A DNA stretch of 11,617 bases from Clostridiales bacterium (GTDB lineage: Bacteria > Bacillota > Desulfitobacteriia > Desulfitobacteriales > Desulfitobacteriaceae): contig DAHVVW010000026.1 of assembly GCA_027357125.1 (NCBI GenBank), positions 1-11,617 of the forward strand. The letters are read 5' to 3'. The position numbers were made by a program, and so were the translations under genes. This document shows positions 1-6,370 of this stretch, piece by piece. Position 1 is the stretch's first letter. Each line of letters opens with the position of its first letter. The notes under the pieces are model-generated. The model was not told the DNA's origin and did no database searches. It saw nothing but the letters and a program-made list of their open reading frames with translations.

Positions 1-876
1 GATCTAAGCCAAAGCGCGGAACAGACCAGCAAAGCCAGTGAGCAGATAAGCTTGACTATCCAAGAGGTGGCGATCGGCTCGAATCGCCAGGTTAACGTGG
101 CCGAAGAAAATTCTCAACTGTTCCGTGACATTTCATTAAGTGTCAGGCAAATTTCCGCTAATGCCGAGAGCGTTTCATCCGGTGCCACAGATGCTTTGGA
201 AACCGCTCATTCCGGCGAAGATTTGATCCAGACGGTTATCAAGCAGATGCACCATATCAGCGACACGGTCACCGGCTTAGCGGGAACTGTGAAAGGATTG
301 GGGGATAGCTCCCAGGAAATCGAACAGATAGTTGCTGTGATCACCGGAATCGCGGAACAAACCAACCTGCTGGCGCTTAATGCTGCAATCGAAGCGGCCA
401 GAGCCGGAGAGTATGGGCGCGGGTTTGCCGTGGTGGCCGAAGAAGTCCGTAAGCTAGCCGAACAATCCGCTCATTCCACGATGCAAATAAAACAGTTGGT
501 ACAAGCTATTCAAACGGAGACCAGAAACACGGTAGCTGGCACAACAACCGTGGCTACCATGGTCGGTGAAGGCCTAGGCGCCGTAAATGACGCAGGTACG
601 GCATTTGCTAACATAAAAAGCTCAGTTGCAAGTGTCGCCGACCAGATTCAAGGGGTTTCAACTGAAGTGAGACATGTATCTGACAAGACGGAACAAGTAA
701 TTAATTCAGCCCACATGATCGCAGAAGTAGCGACAGAAACGGCAGCAGGAACACAGAATGTATCAGCAGCGGCTGAAGAACAACTGGCAGCAATGGAGGA
801 AATCCATTCTTCCGTTTCGGAATTGGCTAAGATGGCGAATGAACTGCAGATTCTGGTTAATAAGTTTAAAGTTTAA
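1..876 (+). CDS. Methyl-accepting chemotaxis protein, C-terminal signalling part (5' truncated)
   Basis: This is the cytoplasmic signalling domain of a chemoreceptor, which would control CheA through CheW and set flagellar or pilus behaviour. The reading frame is open from base 1, so the sensor, membrane segments and HAMP domain lie outside the window; 291 residues are visible. The diagnostic hairpin tip is clear: [20 protein letters not shown] followed by [18 protein letters not shown]. Around it are long Ala/Ser/Gln/Glu-rich heptad helices typical of the antiparallel coiled coil. Glu/Gln pairs near the C-terminus ([20 protein letters not shown]) fit methylation-helix positions. It has no C-terminal pentapeptide tether for CheR. 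A TTG at position 52 could be misread as a start but is internal. It is the only plus-strand gene here. The family is certain; the ligand cannot be known. Confidence 0.96.
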   Translation, partial: DLSQSAEQTSKASEQISLTIQEVAIGSNRQVNVAEENSQLFRDISLSVRQISANAESVSSGATDALETAHSGEDLIQTVIKQMHHISDTVTGLAGTVKGLGDSSQEIEQIVAVITGIAEQTNLLALNAAIEAARAGEYGRGFAVVAEEVRKLAEQSAHSTMQIKQLVQAIQTETRNTVAGTTTVATMVGEGLGAVNDAGTAFANIKSSVASVADQIQGVSTEVRHVSDKTEQVINSAHMIAEVATETAAGTQNVSAAAEEQLAAMEEIHSSVSELAKMANELQILVNKFKV

Positions 877-891
877 GGTAAAGATAGCAAA

Positions 892-925
892 AGACCCCCT
901 TGTCGCGTTTTGAACATGGGGGTCT
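892..925. terminator. Hairpin between convergent mcp and perR
   Basis: A perfect 8-bp stem (AGACCCCC at 892-899, GGGGGTCT at 918-925) encloses an 18-nt loop in the gap between two convergent genes. Read on the minus strand the stem is followed by TTTTGC, so it best fits a terminator for perR. On the plus strand the tail is GGCCTTATAA, which is a poor U-tract, so termination of the chemoreceptor transcript here is less sure. Confidence 0.7.
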
Positions 926-947
926 GGCCTTATAACATATACACTTC

Positions 948-1382
948 CTAATTCATCTCACCTTGGCGGCACTCAGGACATAAACCGTAGAACTCCATCC
1001 TATGCCCGATTATTCTAAACCCTGATATTTCCTCAGCCTCCTGATCGACCTCAAGCAACGGTCGGTGAAAATCCACCACTCTCCCGCATTTAGAACACAC
1101 AATATGATAGTGATTATCCGGGTTGCCATCAAAGCGGCTTGACATATCCCCATATGACAATTCCAAAATGTGTCCATGTTCTTTTAACATATTCAATGTA
1201 TTATAAATCGTGCCCAAGCTTACTCCGGGAAACTTGGCCTTCACATGCTGATATATCTCTTCTGCCGTGGGATGACTCTCTGTAGCAAGCAGGAATTCTA
1301 AAATAGCCTGCCGCTGTGGAGTAAAGCGAACTCCCTTATCCTTTAGTTTTCTAAGAATGTCTATCGCATCCACCGCACTCAT
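948..1382 (-). CDS. perR: PerR-type peroxide-responsive Fur-family repressor
   Basis: A Fur-family metal-dependent transcription repressor, best matched to PerR, which senses peroxide by iron-catalysed oxidation of its own histidines. From the ATG at 1380-1382 the protein has 144 residues, close to Bacillus subtilis PerR (145), and its N-terminus aligns with that protein. In this numbering the PerR regulatory-metal ligands fall at the same positions: H37, D85, H91, H93 and D104. The structural zinc site is C96/C99 and C135/C138. Asp at 104 favours PerR over Fur or Zur. The winged-helix region has VRFTPQR and SLGTIYNTL. The frame stays open to a TTG at 1419-1421 (157 residues), but that extension is encoded by a tandem repeat and has no PerR counterpart. 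GGGGG abuts the ATG, so a GTG three codons downstream is another possible start. Confidence 0.9.
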   Translation of the reverse strand: MSAVDAIDILRKLKDKGVRFTPQRQAILEFLLATESHPTAEEIYQHVKAKFPGVSLGTIYNTLNMLKEHGHILELSYGDMSSRFDGNPDNHYHIVCSKCGRVVDFHRPLLEVDQEAEEISGFRIIGHRMEFYGLCPECRQGEMN

Positions 1383-1390
1383 CCCCCAAT

Positions 1391-1411
1391 TTCGATGTTC
1401 GATGTTCGATG
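1391..1411. repeat. Three tandem copies of a 7-bp unit at the perR 5' end
   Basis: TTCGATG is repeated three times exactly (1391-1397, 1398-1404, 1405-1411). On the perR strand this reads CATCGAA x3 and lies just upstream of the preferred ATG, between it and an in-frame TTG. A change in copy number would shift the frame of the longer form but not of the short one. Confidence 0.85.
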
Positions 1412-1445
1412 TTGAAGTCAAATTTTTAACATCATGTGCATTAAT

Positions 1446-1470
1446 TTATAATAATTTATAATAATTTCTA
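1446..1470 (-). promoter_or_regulatory. Candidate PerR/Fur-type operator in the perR leader
   Basis: A 10-bp unit TTATAATAAT is repeated directly (1446-1455 and 1456-1465) inside very AT-rich DNA. On the minus strand each copy contributes one perfect ATTATAA half-site of the Bacillus PerR box (TTATAATnATTATAA). The other half matches only partly: about 11 of 14 defined positions for either 15-mer (1446-1460, 1456-1470). It lies just downstream of the predicted -10, where bound repressor would block transcription. Autoregulation by PerR is the natural reading, but binding is inferred. Confidence 0.5.
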
Positions 1471-1483
1471 ATTGCTTAATATA

Positions 1484-1512
1484 ATATTAAAGGCGTAATT
1501 CTTATTTGTCAA
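1484..1512 (-). promoter_or_regulatory. SigA-like promoter of perR
   Basis: On the minus strand a perfect -35 TTGACA (1507-1512) is followed after exactly 17 nt by TAATAT (1484-1489), a 4/6 match to the -10 consensus. It lies between the ferredoxin terminator and the perR start and points into perR. Confidence 0.65.
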
Positions 1513-1549
1513 TGTCTAATCCTGGAAGGATATGATCCCCGAAAAACGG

Positions 1550-1573
1550 AAAAAAGGAGAGTTGTTGCTCTCC
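1550..1573 (-). terminator. Rho-independent terminator of the ferredoxin gene
   Basis: On the minus strand GGAGAG (1568-1573), loop CAACAA and CTCTCC (1556-1561) form a stem followed at once by six T (1550-1555), then CCG and five more T. It begins 23 nt after the ferredoxin stop codon and also separates that gene from perR. Confidence 0.88.
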
Positions 1574-1596
1574 CTTAAAGATTGAAACGAAGTAGA

Positions 1597-1767
1597 TTAA
1601 CCTTTTGCTGGTGCGCCAACGGGGCAAACTTCCGCACAGTTGCCGCACTCAGTGCAAGCATCGGCGTCAATGACATATCTCTCATCGCCCTCGCTAATAG
1701 CAGATGCCGGGCACTCGGAAGCACAAGCTCCGCAAGCGATGCATTCGGCTGAAATCACAAAAGCCAT
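1597..1767 (-). CDS. 2[4Fe-4S] clostridial-type ferredoxin
   Basis: A 56-residue bacterial ferredoxin, a small soluble cytoplasmic low-potential electron carrier used by enzymes such as pyruvate:ferredoxin oxidoreductase, hydrogenases and nitrogenase-type reductases. The start is ATG and the stop TAA. Two complete cluster motifs are visible: CIACGACASECP (C9, C12, C15, C19) and CTECGNCAEVCP (C38, C41, C44, C48). The length is typical of the Clostridium 2[4Fe-4S] ferredoxins. The N-terminus is MAFVISAEC and the C-terminus PVGAPAKG. A Shine-Dalgarno AAAGGGGAG lies about 8 nt before the start. It appears to be a single-gene unit with its own promoter and terminator, sitting between perR and a small CxxC gene. 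Its partner enzyme cannot be told from this window. Confidence 0.96.
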   Translation of the reverse strand: MAFVISAECIACGACASECPASAISEGDERYVIDADACTECGNCAEVCPVGAPAKG

Positions 1768-1801
1768 TCGCTAACTCCCCTTTCTCCCCTTTTTCAAAGT
1801 C

Positions 1802-1830
1802 ACTATACCAAAGAGAGGGGGAAAAGGCAA
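1802..1830 (-). promoter_or_regulatory. SigA-like promoter of the ferredoxin gene
   Basis: On the minus strand TTGCCT (1825-1830, 4/6 to TTGACA) is followed after 17 nt by TATAGT (1802-1807, 5/6 to TATAAT). The start codon is about 35 nt downstream of the -10, leaving a short leader that holds the RBS. Confidence 0.7.
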
Positions 1831-1843
1831 GTTTAAATTAGTT

Positions 1844-1876
1844 ATGATGTGCATTAATCTAAAAAATATACATCAT
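1844..1876. repeat. Inverted repeat upstream of the ferredoxin promoter
   Basis: ATGATGT (1844-1850) and ACATCAT (1870-1876) are perfect inverted arms separated by 19 nt of AT-rich DNA, just upstream of the ferredoxin -35 box. The inner part holds ATGTGCATTAAT, which recurs upstream of perR. It could be an operator, or an end structure for the 51-residue gene, although no U-tract follows on the minus strand. Function is not established. Confidence 0.45.
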
Positions 1877-1923
1877 CAAAAACCGTCGCTTTCACCCTTG
1901 AACAAAACCTCACTTAGAACGCC

Positions 1924-2079
1924 CTATACATCTCTTTCAGGCCGATATGGAACTTGGTACAGGCGGCGCATACATTGCGAGCAGTACGGCAGAACCCTGT
2001 TGCTGACGTGATTGCGCTTAAATAACACCTTCGCTAAATCTTCGTGTTCCAAGCCACAGGAACGACACTTTTCGAGCAC
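1924..2079 (-). CDS. 51-residue protein with two CxxC pairs (zinc-ribbon-like), unknown function
   Basis: A short gene with GTG start, TAG stop and a very good Shine-Dalgarno GGGAGG (2088-2093) eight nt before the start, which is the main reason to accept it. The protein begins MLEKCRSCGLEHEDLAK, and its middle is basic. A second pair, YCSQCMRRLY, follows at residues 32-41. The cysteines are C5, C8, C33 and C36, spaced as in small treble-clef or zinc-ribbon folds, so binding of one zinc is likely. I do not recognise a named family. It lies downstream of the MoxR/VWA pair on the same strand after a 136-nt gap, so it may be cotranscribed with them or stand alone; I see no convincing promoter just upstream. 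A role in nucleic-acid or protein binding would be a guess. Confidence 0.8.
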   Translation of the reverse strand: MLEKCRSCGLEHEDLAKVLFKRNHVSNRVLPYCSQCMRRLYQVPYRPERDV

Positions 2080-2087
2080 GATCTTTA

Positions 2088-2093
2088 CCTCCC
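2088..2093 (-). promoter_or_regulatory. Ribosome binding site deciding the start of the 51-residue gene
   Basis: GGGAGG on the minus strand, eight nt before the GTG at 2077-2079. Its strength and spacing support translation of a gene that would otherwise be dismissed as too short. Confidence 0.75.
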
Positions 2094-2158
2094 ATTTGTG
2101 TCAATGTGAACAAAGCTGCTTCATGAATAGTATGCTCTGATCGTGCTTAGATTAAACT

Positions 2159-2173
2159 CCGGACTGCTTCCGG
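2159..2173 (-). terminator. Weak hairpin after the VWA gene
   Basis: CCGGA (2159-2163) and TCCGG (2169-2173) form a 5-bp GC-rich stem with a 5-nt loop, followed on the minus strand by AGTTTAATC. It lies about 45 nt after the VWA stop codon. The U-tract is short, so this may only attenuate transcription. Confidence 0.3.
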
Positions 2174-2215
2174 CTTACATCCGTTCTGACTATCCGGGCG
2201 AAGAACATTTTACTC

Positions 2216-3550
2216 CTATAGCCGCTCTTTGAGAATGTTTGTCAAATGACCCAAGGTGTAGCATTCATACATCTGGCAGTAAGGCTTAAACATCTCGATC
2301 GTCGGCACCTCCCGCCAACGCTTGGCAGGCACAGTATTCAGCCACAGAATCTCCCGCACCTGGCGGCGTACTCGCTCTAACAAAGATGCCGCTTGTTCCC
2401 CATCCAAGGTTTGCGCGTCACTAAGAATAAGCAAAACTGAACGTTTGCTTAAGACATGCGGATATTCTTTTATAAGTTCTGCCAAGGAAATAGCCATGTT
2501 CGTCCCACCGCCCCACTGGTTTCCGGCTTGGGGCATGGCTTCCTCCACCATCTGCGCAAAAGACTGCCCTTTATGAATTTTCTCTGTCAAGCGCACCACA
2601 TGATCAGCAAAAGCAAAAATTTCAATACCGCCCGCCACGGAAGAAAGTCCGTACACAAATTGCAGTACGAACTCGGTATATTTTAGCATCGAGGCCGACA
2701 TGTCGCACAGGAGCACAAACCTGGGGCGGCTGGTATGCCTGCTCTTATAGCGGCGCTCAACCAAAACCCCACCATAGCGCAGGTTTTGTCTCAAAGTTCG
2801 GCGCATGTCCACGCCTCCGCGCCTGCGTGCTGCGCGGTAGCGCCTAGACACCTGGCTGGCTAAGCGCTGGGACAGGCGGCGGATGAGCTTTATTACCTGG
2901 GGCCAGTCTTCCGGAGGAATCTGTTTCAGATCGCGGGCCAAGAGCTGAATCTCCCGTTCCCGCATCGCCTTTTCTACCTCCGAAGTCACACCGTCGTCCG
3001 ACCCAGGAGGTAGCAGAGCTCCTTCCTCGTCAAGTTTGCGCCGCCAATAGTCGAGCGACCCGCGCACCGCCCTCTCCACCATGGGCTGAAAGCTTTGGTC
3101 GAGTGGTACCCCAAGTTTCATACCTTCAGAAGATCTTTCCAAAAACTTGCGCAAGCGTTCCTGTTCTTCTTCCGGCAATTGGGCATAAATCGCCCGCTGT
3201 TCTTCCGGGATATCAAGTTCCCGGCCTTGGAAGCGGAGTTCCTGGCGGCTCTGCTCCAATTTCGCGTTCCTCTCGGCAGCCCGCTTCGCCGCCTCAGCTT
3301 CCCAAGCCTGTTTGTGTTCCGGAGGGGCAAAATAGGCGCGGAAAGCTTCCCTGAACCAAGGAATCTGATTTGCATCCTTAACCAGGGTTGCCTGCAACAC
3401 TGCTTCAACCCGTCCCTTATCCTCAAACCCTACAAGCATCAAACCCTGCATCGCATCAAGGATTTCGGACGCGCTCAGCCTTAGCCCAAACGTGCGCAAC
3501 AGTTGCGCAAATTCCACCAGGTGCCGGTCCAGATCACTTGCCGTGCCCAT
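2216..3550 (-). CDS. CoxE-like von Willebrand factor A domain protein
   Basis: A 444-residue protein of the CoxE-like VWA family, which works with MoxR-type AAA+ ATPases to mature or insert metals into partner enzymes. The N-terminal half (residues 1-270) is helical and highly charged, with long Glu/Arg stretches near 75-210 that suggest coiled coil and a basic patch at 236-251 (RRYRAARRRGGVDMRR). The VWA domain follows at about 277-430. Its MIDAS metal site is intact: DMSAS at 283-287, T350 in GGGTNM, and D378 in LILSDAQ. No signal peptide or membrane segment is visible, so it should be cytoplasmic. The start overlaps the end of the ATPase gene by 17 nt, implying coupled translation and a joint complex. 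No CO dehydrogenase, nitric-oxide reductase or other usual client is in the window, so the substrate is unknown. Confidence 0.88.
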   Translation of the reverse strand: MGTASDLDRHLVEFAQLLRTFGLRLSASEILDAMQGLMLVGFEDKGRVEAVLQATLVKDANQIPWFREAFRAYFAPPEHKQAWEAEAAKRAAERNAKLEQSRQELRFQGRELDIPEEQRAIYAQLPEEEQERLRKFLERSSEGMKLGVPLDQSFQPMVERAVRGSLDYWRRKLDEEGALLPPGSDDGVTSEVEKAMREREIQLLARDLKQIPPEDWPQVIKLIRRLSQRLASQVSRRYRAARRRGGVDMRRTLRQNLRYGGVLVERRYKSRHTSRPRFVLLCDMSASMLKYTEFVLQFVYGLSSVAGGIEIFAFADHVVRLTEKIHKGQSFAQMVEEAMPQAGNQWGGGTNMAISLAELIKEYPHVLSKRSVLLILSDAQTLDGEQAASLLERVRRQVREILWLNTVPAKRWREVPTIEMFKPYCQMYECYTLGHLTNILKERL

Positions 3551-4448
3551 GACGCTGCCCTTCTCCCTGGGGAGACTTCAGTTCCCATAAGAGACGTTCC
3601 GCCCCCAGCTCGCGGTAAAAGATCTCCACATCCTCCTGGCTCTTCAAAAGTAAGGTTAAGGTCGCATCCACCCAGGCCGGGTCTAAGTCTGTTTTGCCCA
3701 TCACCAGCAAAGCTTTGGCCCAGTCCAGGGTTTCAGCGATCGAAGGCATTTTATGAAGGGCCAGCTTTTCCCTGAGCACTCCCACAGCGCGGGCTACCTG
3801 GTAAGCCAATCGTTCCGGCAGCTCCGGCACCTTGACGCGGATAATGCGCACTTCCTTGTCCACAGACGGAGCCTCCACATGCAGAAAGACACAGCGGCGC
3901 TTGAGCCCATCCGACAATTCCCGTTCTCCATTGGAGGTAAGAATCACGATGGGGCGTTCTTTGGCTGTGACCGTGCCCATTTCCGGAATCGTAACCTGGA
4001 ACTCTCCTAAAAATTCAAATAAAAAGGCCTCAAACTCTGAATCAGTTTTATCAATTTCATCGATTAAAATCACCGAGCGCTTCTCGTTTTGGAGGGCTTG
4101 CAGCAAAGGCCGACCCAATAAATACGAACTCGCAAACAAATCTTCCTCCTGCAAGCTTTCGCGCTGCATTTGAATCTTAAGCAGTTGGCGCTGGTAGTTC
4201 CATTCATAAAGAGCCCTGGTTTCATCCAGACCCTCATAACACTGCAGCCTGATTAGGGGCGCGCCAAAAACTTGGCTCAGAATCTTGGCAATTTCAGTTT
4301 TTCCCACTCCCGGCGGCCCTGTCACGAGCAAAGGCTTTTCAAGCTGCACCGCTAAAAATGTCGTAACTGCAATCTTATCCTGACGTTCCGTAATGTAGCC
4401 CGTTTCCTCCAAGGCGTGCTCAAATTCCTCTAAAGTCATCCGTGACAT
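3534..4448 (-). CDS. MoxR-family AAA+ ATPase
   Basis: A 304-residue AAA+ ATPase of the MoxR group (related to CoxD and NorQ), which remodels or activates client enzymes using ATP together with a VWA partner. Motifs appear in order: Walker A GPPGVGKTE (44-52), Walker B VILIDEID (126-133), sensor 1 ILTSNGERE (169-177), and an arginine-finger region LKRRCVFLHV (182-191). The segment EMGTVTAKERPIVILTSN is characteristic of MoxR proteins. The ATG at 4446-4448 is preceded by AGGTGA at suitable spacing. It overlaps the downstream VWA gene by 17 nt, the usual MoxR/VWA arrangement. It follows bshA after 63 nt that contain short repeats, so it may be read through from the bshA operon or have its own promoter. 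The client is unknown. Confidence 0.93.
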   Translation of the reverse strand: MSRMTLEEFEHALEETGYITERQDKIAVTTFLAVQLEKPLLVTGPPGVGKTEIAKILSQVFGAPLIRLQCYEGLDETRALYEWNYQRQLLKIQMQRESLQEEDLFASSYLLGRPLLQALQNEKRSVILIDEIDKTDSEFEAFLFEFLGEFQVTIPEMGTVTAKERPIVILTSNGERELSDGLKRRCVFLHVEAPSVDKEVRIIRVKVPELPERLAYQVARAVGVLREKLALHKMPSIAETLDWAKALLVMGKTDLDPAWVDATLTLLLKSQEDVEIFYRELGAERLLWELKSPQGEGQRHGHGK

Positions 4449-4470
4449 TCGATTTCACCTATCCCCTCAT

Positions 4471-4501
4471 CATTGACACAATGTTTTCTTAATACTTAAT
4501 A
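4471..4501. repeat. Short inverted and direct repeats between bshA and the moxR-like gene
   Basis: CATTG-ACA-CAATG (4471-4483) is a perfect inverted repeat, and CTTAATA occurs twice in tandem (4488-4494 and 4495-4501). Both lie in the 63-nt gap upstream of the ATPase gene. They could be an operator or a weak attenuator. On the minus strand there is no U-tract after the inverted repeat. Confidence 0.4.
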
Positions 4502-4511
4502 CGACATGTTA

Positions 4512-5651
4512 TTACATTTTCCCTTTAACGAGTGCCCTGGCTTTCTTATACACTTCTTCATATTCCCGGGCTGCCCGCTCCGGAGGAAACTCACTATAAG
4601 CCAAGTCCGAGGCAGCGAAAGACATCCTTTCATACAACTTTGTGTCCATGAGCAGCCGTAAGACGGCCGCACTCATCCCTTTCACATCCCCCTGAGGAAG
4701 CAAAAACCCAGTCTTACCTTCCTTCACGACTTCAGGCAGACCACCCACCTTGCTGGCTACGACCGGAACCCCACAGGCCATGGCCTCTAATGCCGCCAAA
4801 CCAAAGCTTTCCTGAGCCGAGGGCAGCAGAAAGACATCTGTCATCTGCAAAATCTCCTGTACATTTTCCTGCTTGCCTAAGAAAGAAACTAAAGTCTTAA
4901 GCCCGCGGCTTTCCACTTCCCGCTCCACCTTGCTCATCTCCGGCCCGTCTCCCACAAGCAAAAGTCTGCTGGGGATTTTACGCTGCACCTGATCAAATAT
5001 CCGCACAACATCCGGTACATGCTTAACTTCGCGAAAGTTGGAAATATGGGCTAGAATCTTTTCTCCCGCCGGGGCAAAGCATTCGCGTTCTGCGTCCGCT
5101 TTCTTGTGCGGGAAATATACCTCTGGGTCCACAAAATTCGGCACGACCGTAATATTCCGGGAAAGCGGACCAAAGAGCTGCTCTGTATCCGACGCCAACG
5201 AACGGGAGACCGAAGTCAGGCAATCGCTCACGTTAAGCGCCAAACGCGTGAGACGATAAAATTCCTCATAAGCCCCCACCAGTGTGATATCCGTTCCATG
5301 AAGAGTGGTAACCAAGGGAATTTGCTCATCCAGCATGTGTTTTGCTAAATATGCACTAATGGTATGCGGAATCGCATAGTGCACATGAATGAGGTCTAAG
5401 CCGACCTGGCGCGTCACTTCCACAATCTTATTGGCCAAGAGGAGGGTATAGGGCGGGTACTTAAATAAAGGATAGCTCACATCCTCCACCTCATGGAAAA
5501 AGAGATTGCGGTGAAATTTTTGCAGACGAAAAGGGCGCGCCGAGGAAATAAAGTGCACCTGATGCCCCCGCTCGCCCAAAATATAACCCAACTCCGCAGC
5601 AACCACGCCGCTGCCGCCGTAAGTCGGATAACAGACCATTCCTATTTTCAC
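4512..5651 (-). CDS. bshA: BshA, N-acetyl-alpha-D-glucosaminyl L-malate synthase (bacillithiol synthesis)
   Basis: A cytoplasmic family-4 glycosyltransferase (GT-B fold) that joins UDP-GlcNAc to L-malate, the first step of bacillithiol synthesis. From the GTG at 5649-5651 the product has 379 residues, the usual BshA length. It begins [15 protein letters not shown], closely matching Bacillus BshA. Other BshA-typical stretches are HVHYAIPH (89-96), TTLHGTDIT (115-123), [10 protein letters not shown] (201-210) and the GT4 motif [16 protein letters not shown] (281-296) with its two glutamates. The frame is open to an ATG at 5810, but that adds 53 unrelated residues and would overlap ccdA by 142 nt. 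GGAGG six nt before the GTG settles the start. It lies 17 nt after ccdA, so they are probably cotranscribed. BshB and BshC are not in the window; a GT4 enzyme of other specificity is possible but less likely. Confidence 0.9.
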   Translation of the reverse strand: MKIGMVCYPTYGGSGVVAAELGYILGERGHQVHFISSARPFRLQKFHRNLFFHEVEDVSYPLFKYPPYTLLLANKIVEVTRQVGLDLIHVHYAIPHTISAYLAKHMLDEQIPLVTTLHGTDITLVGAYEEFYRLTRLALNVSDCLTSVSRSLASDTEQLFGPLSRNITVVPNFVDPEVYFPHKKADAERECFAPAGEKILAHISNFREVKHVPDVVRIFDQVQRKIPSRLLLVGDGPEMSKVEREVESRGLKTLVSFLGKQENVQEILQMTDVFLLPSAQESFGLAALEAMACGVPVVASKVGGLPEVVKEGKTGFLLPQGDVKGMSAAVLRLLMDTKLYERMSFAASDLAYSEFPPERAAREYEEVYKKARALVKGKM

Positions 5652-5657
5652 GTCTAA

Positions 5658-5662
5658 CCTCC
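5658..5662 (-). promoter_or_regulatory. Ribosome binding site fixing the bshA GTG start
   Basis: GGAGG on the minus strand in the 17-nt gap after the ccdA stop codon, six nt before GTG. It supports the 379-residue form of bshA over the longer open frame. Confidence 0.85.
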
Positions 5663-5668
5663 AAAGCA

Positions 5669-6370
5669 CTAAAACGGCAGCGGAATGATCGGAATAAGGG
5701 CGCTCAGACGCCCGAGCCAACCAAAAAGCAAAGTAATCCCTAACAGGATCATAATGCCCCCGCCAAGCCACTGCACATATTGAACCACCCTGCCGTTCCT
5801 CCTGATCCACCCTACGGCCTTTTCAGCCAGGAGGGCAAAGAGAAGAAATGGAACAGCCATGCCGAGGGAATAGATACCCAAAAGCAAAGTGCCCCACCCA
5901 AGCCCCCCGCTGCTGCCAGCTAAAAAGAGAATGCTGGAAAGGACCGGACCAATGCACGGAGTCCAACCGGCTGCGAAAGACAGTCCTAAGACAAAAGCAC
6001 GATCTCCGCCCGCCTTTTGTTCTTCCTCCAGGTGCACTCTCTTTTCCATCATCAGCCAGGGTATTTTCAAAAGTCCAAGCATATGCAAGCCGAAGATTAT
6101 TACGATCGCCCCGCCCACTTGCATCAAAAGCGGACGATGACTCCCGATTAAGCGTCCAGCTGCACTGGCCGAGGCTCCTAAAAGCACAAAAATCGTGGAA
6201 AACCCGAGCACGAAAAACACAGAACGCACCAAGAGCACCCGGCGCGGGATCTGCCCGGCGATTGAAGTTCCCACCAAAAATGAAAAATAAGCCGGAATTA
6301 CCGGCAGCACACACGGGGAAAAGAAAGAAACCAAACCACCGATAAAAGCGAGCCCTATCGATACGTTCAT
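5669..6370 (-). CDS. ccdA: CcdA-type cytochrome c biogenesis / thiol electron transporter
   Basis: A 233-residue integral membrane protein of the CcdA/DsbD transmembrane family, which carries reducing equivalents from cytoplasmic thioredoxin across the membrane to thiol-disulfide proteins outside. About six hydrophobic helices are visible, starting near residues 5-33, 47-72, 82-103, 125-152, 155-180 and 196-222. The two redox cysteines sit in the expected motifs: SPCVLP (C20) and TPCIGP (C139). The loop at 106-123 is charged and presumably faces the cytoplasm. The ATG overlaps the stop of the upstream ylbF-like gene (ATGA), and bshA follows 17 nt downstream, making a tight three-gene unit. 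No ResA-like or other thioredoxin-fold partner and no cytochrome c gene is nearby, so the outside acceptor is unknown. Confidence 0.92.
   Translation of the reverse strand: MNVSIGLAFIGGLVSFFSPCVLPVIPAYFSFLVGTSIAGQIPRRVLLVRSVFFVLGFSTIFVLLGASASAAGRLIGSHRPLLMQVGGAIVIIFGLHMLGLLKIPWLMMEKRVHLEEEQKAGGDRAFVLGLSFAAGWTPCIGPVLSSILFLAGSSGGLGWGTLLLGIYSLGMAVPFLLFALLAEKAVGWIRRNGRVVQYVQWLGGGIMILLGITLLFGWLGRLSALIPIIPLPF

Noticed and set aside
1391..1411. Short repeats at the perR start as a CRISPR-like or mobile-element end
   Set aside because: The unit is only 7 bp with no spacers, and no transposase or target duplication is nearby.
1383..1421. Longer perR form starting at TTG 1419-1421
   Set aside because: The extra 13 residues come from the tandem repeat, no RBS precedes the TTG, and the ATG form matches PerR residue by residue. 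Kept only as an alternative.
3095..3484. Plus-strand frames opposite the VWA gene (also 2322-2686 and 3103-3354)
   Set aside because: They lie opposite the charged helical and VWA coding regions, with no RBS and no recognisable product.
4471..4490. Inverted repeat followed by TTTTCTT on the plus strand, resembling a terminator
   Set aside because: Both flanking genes are on the minus strand, so a plus-strand terminator has no gene to serve, and the 5-bp stem is weak.
5848..6345. 165-codon plus-strand frame opposite ccdA
   Set aside because: It is antisense to a well-supported membrane protein gene, and its Lys/Arg/Pro-rich product looks like a reverse-complement shadow.
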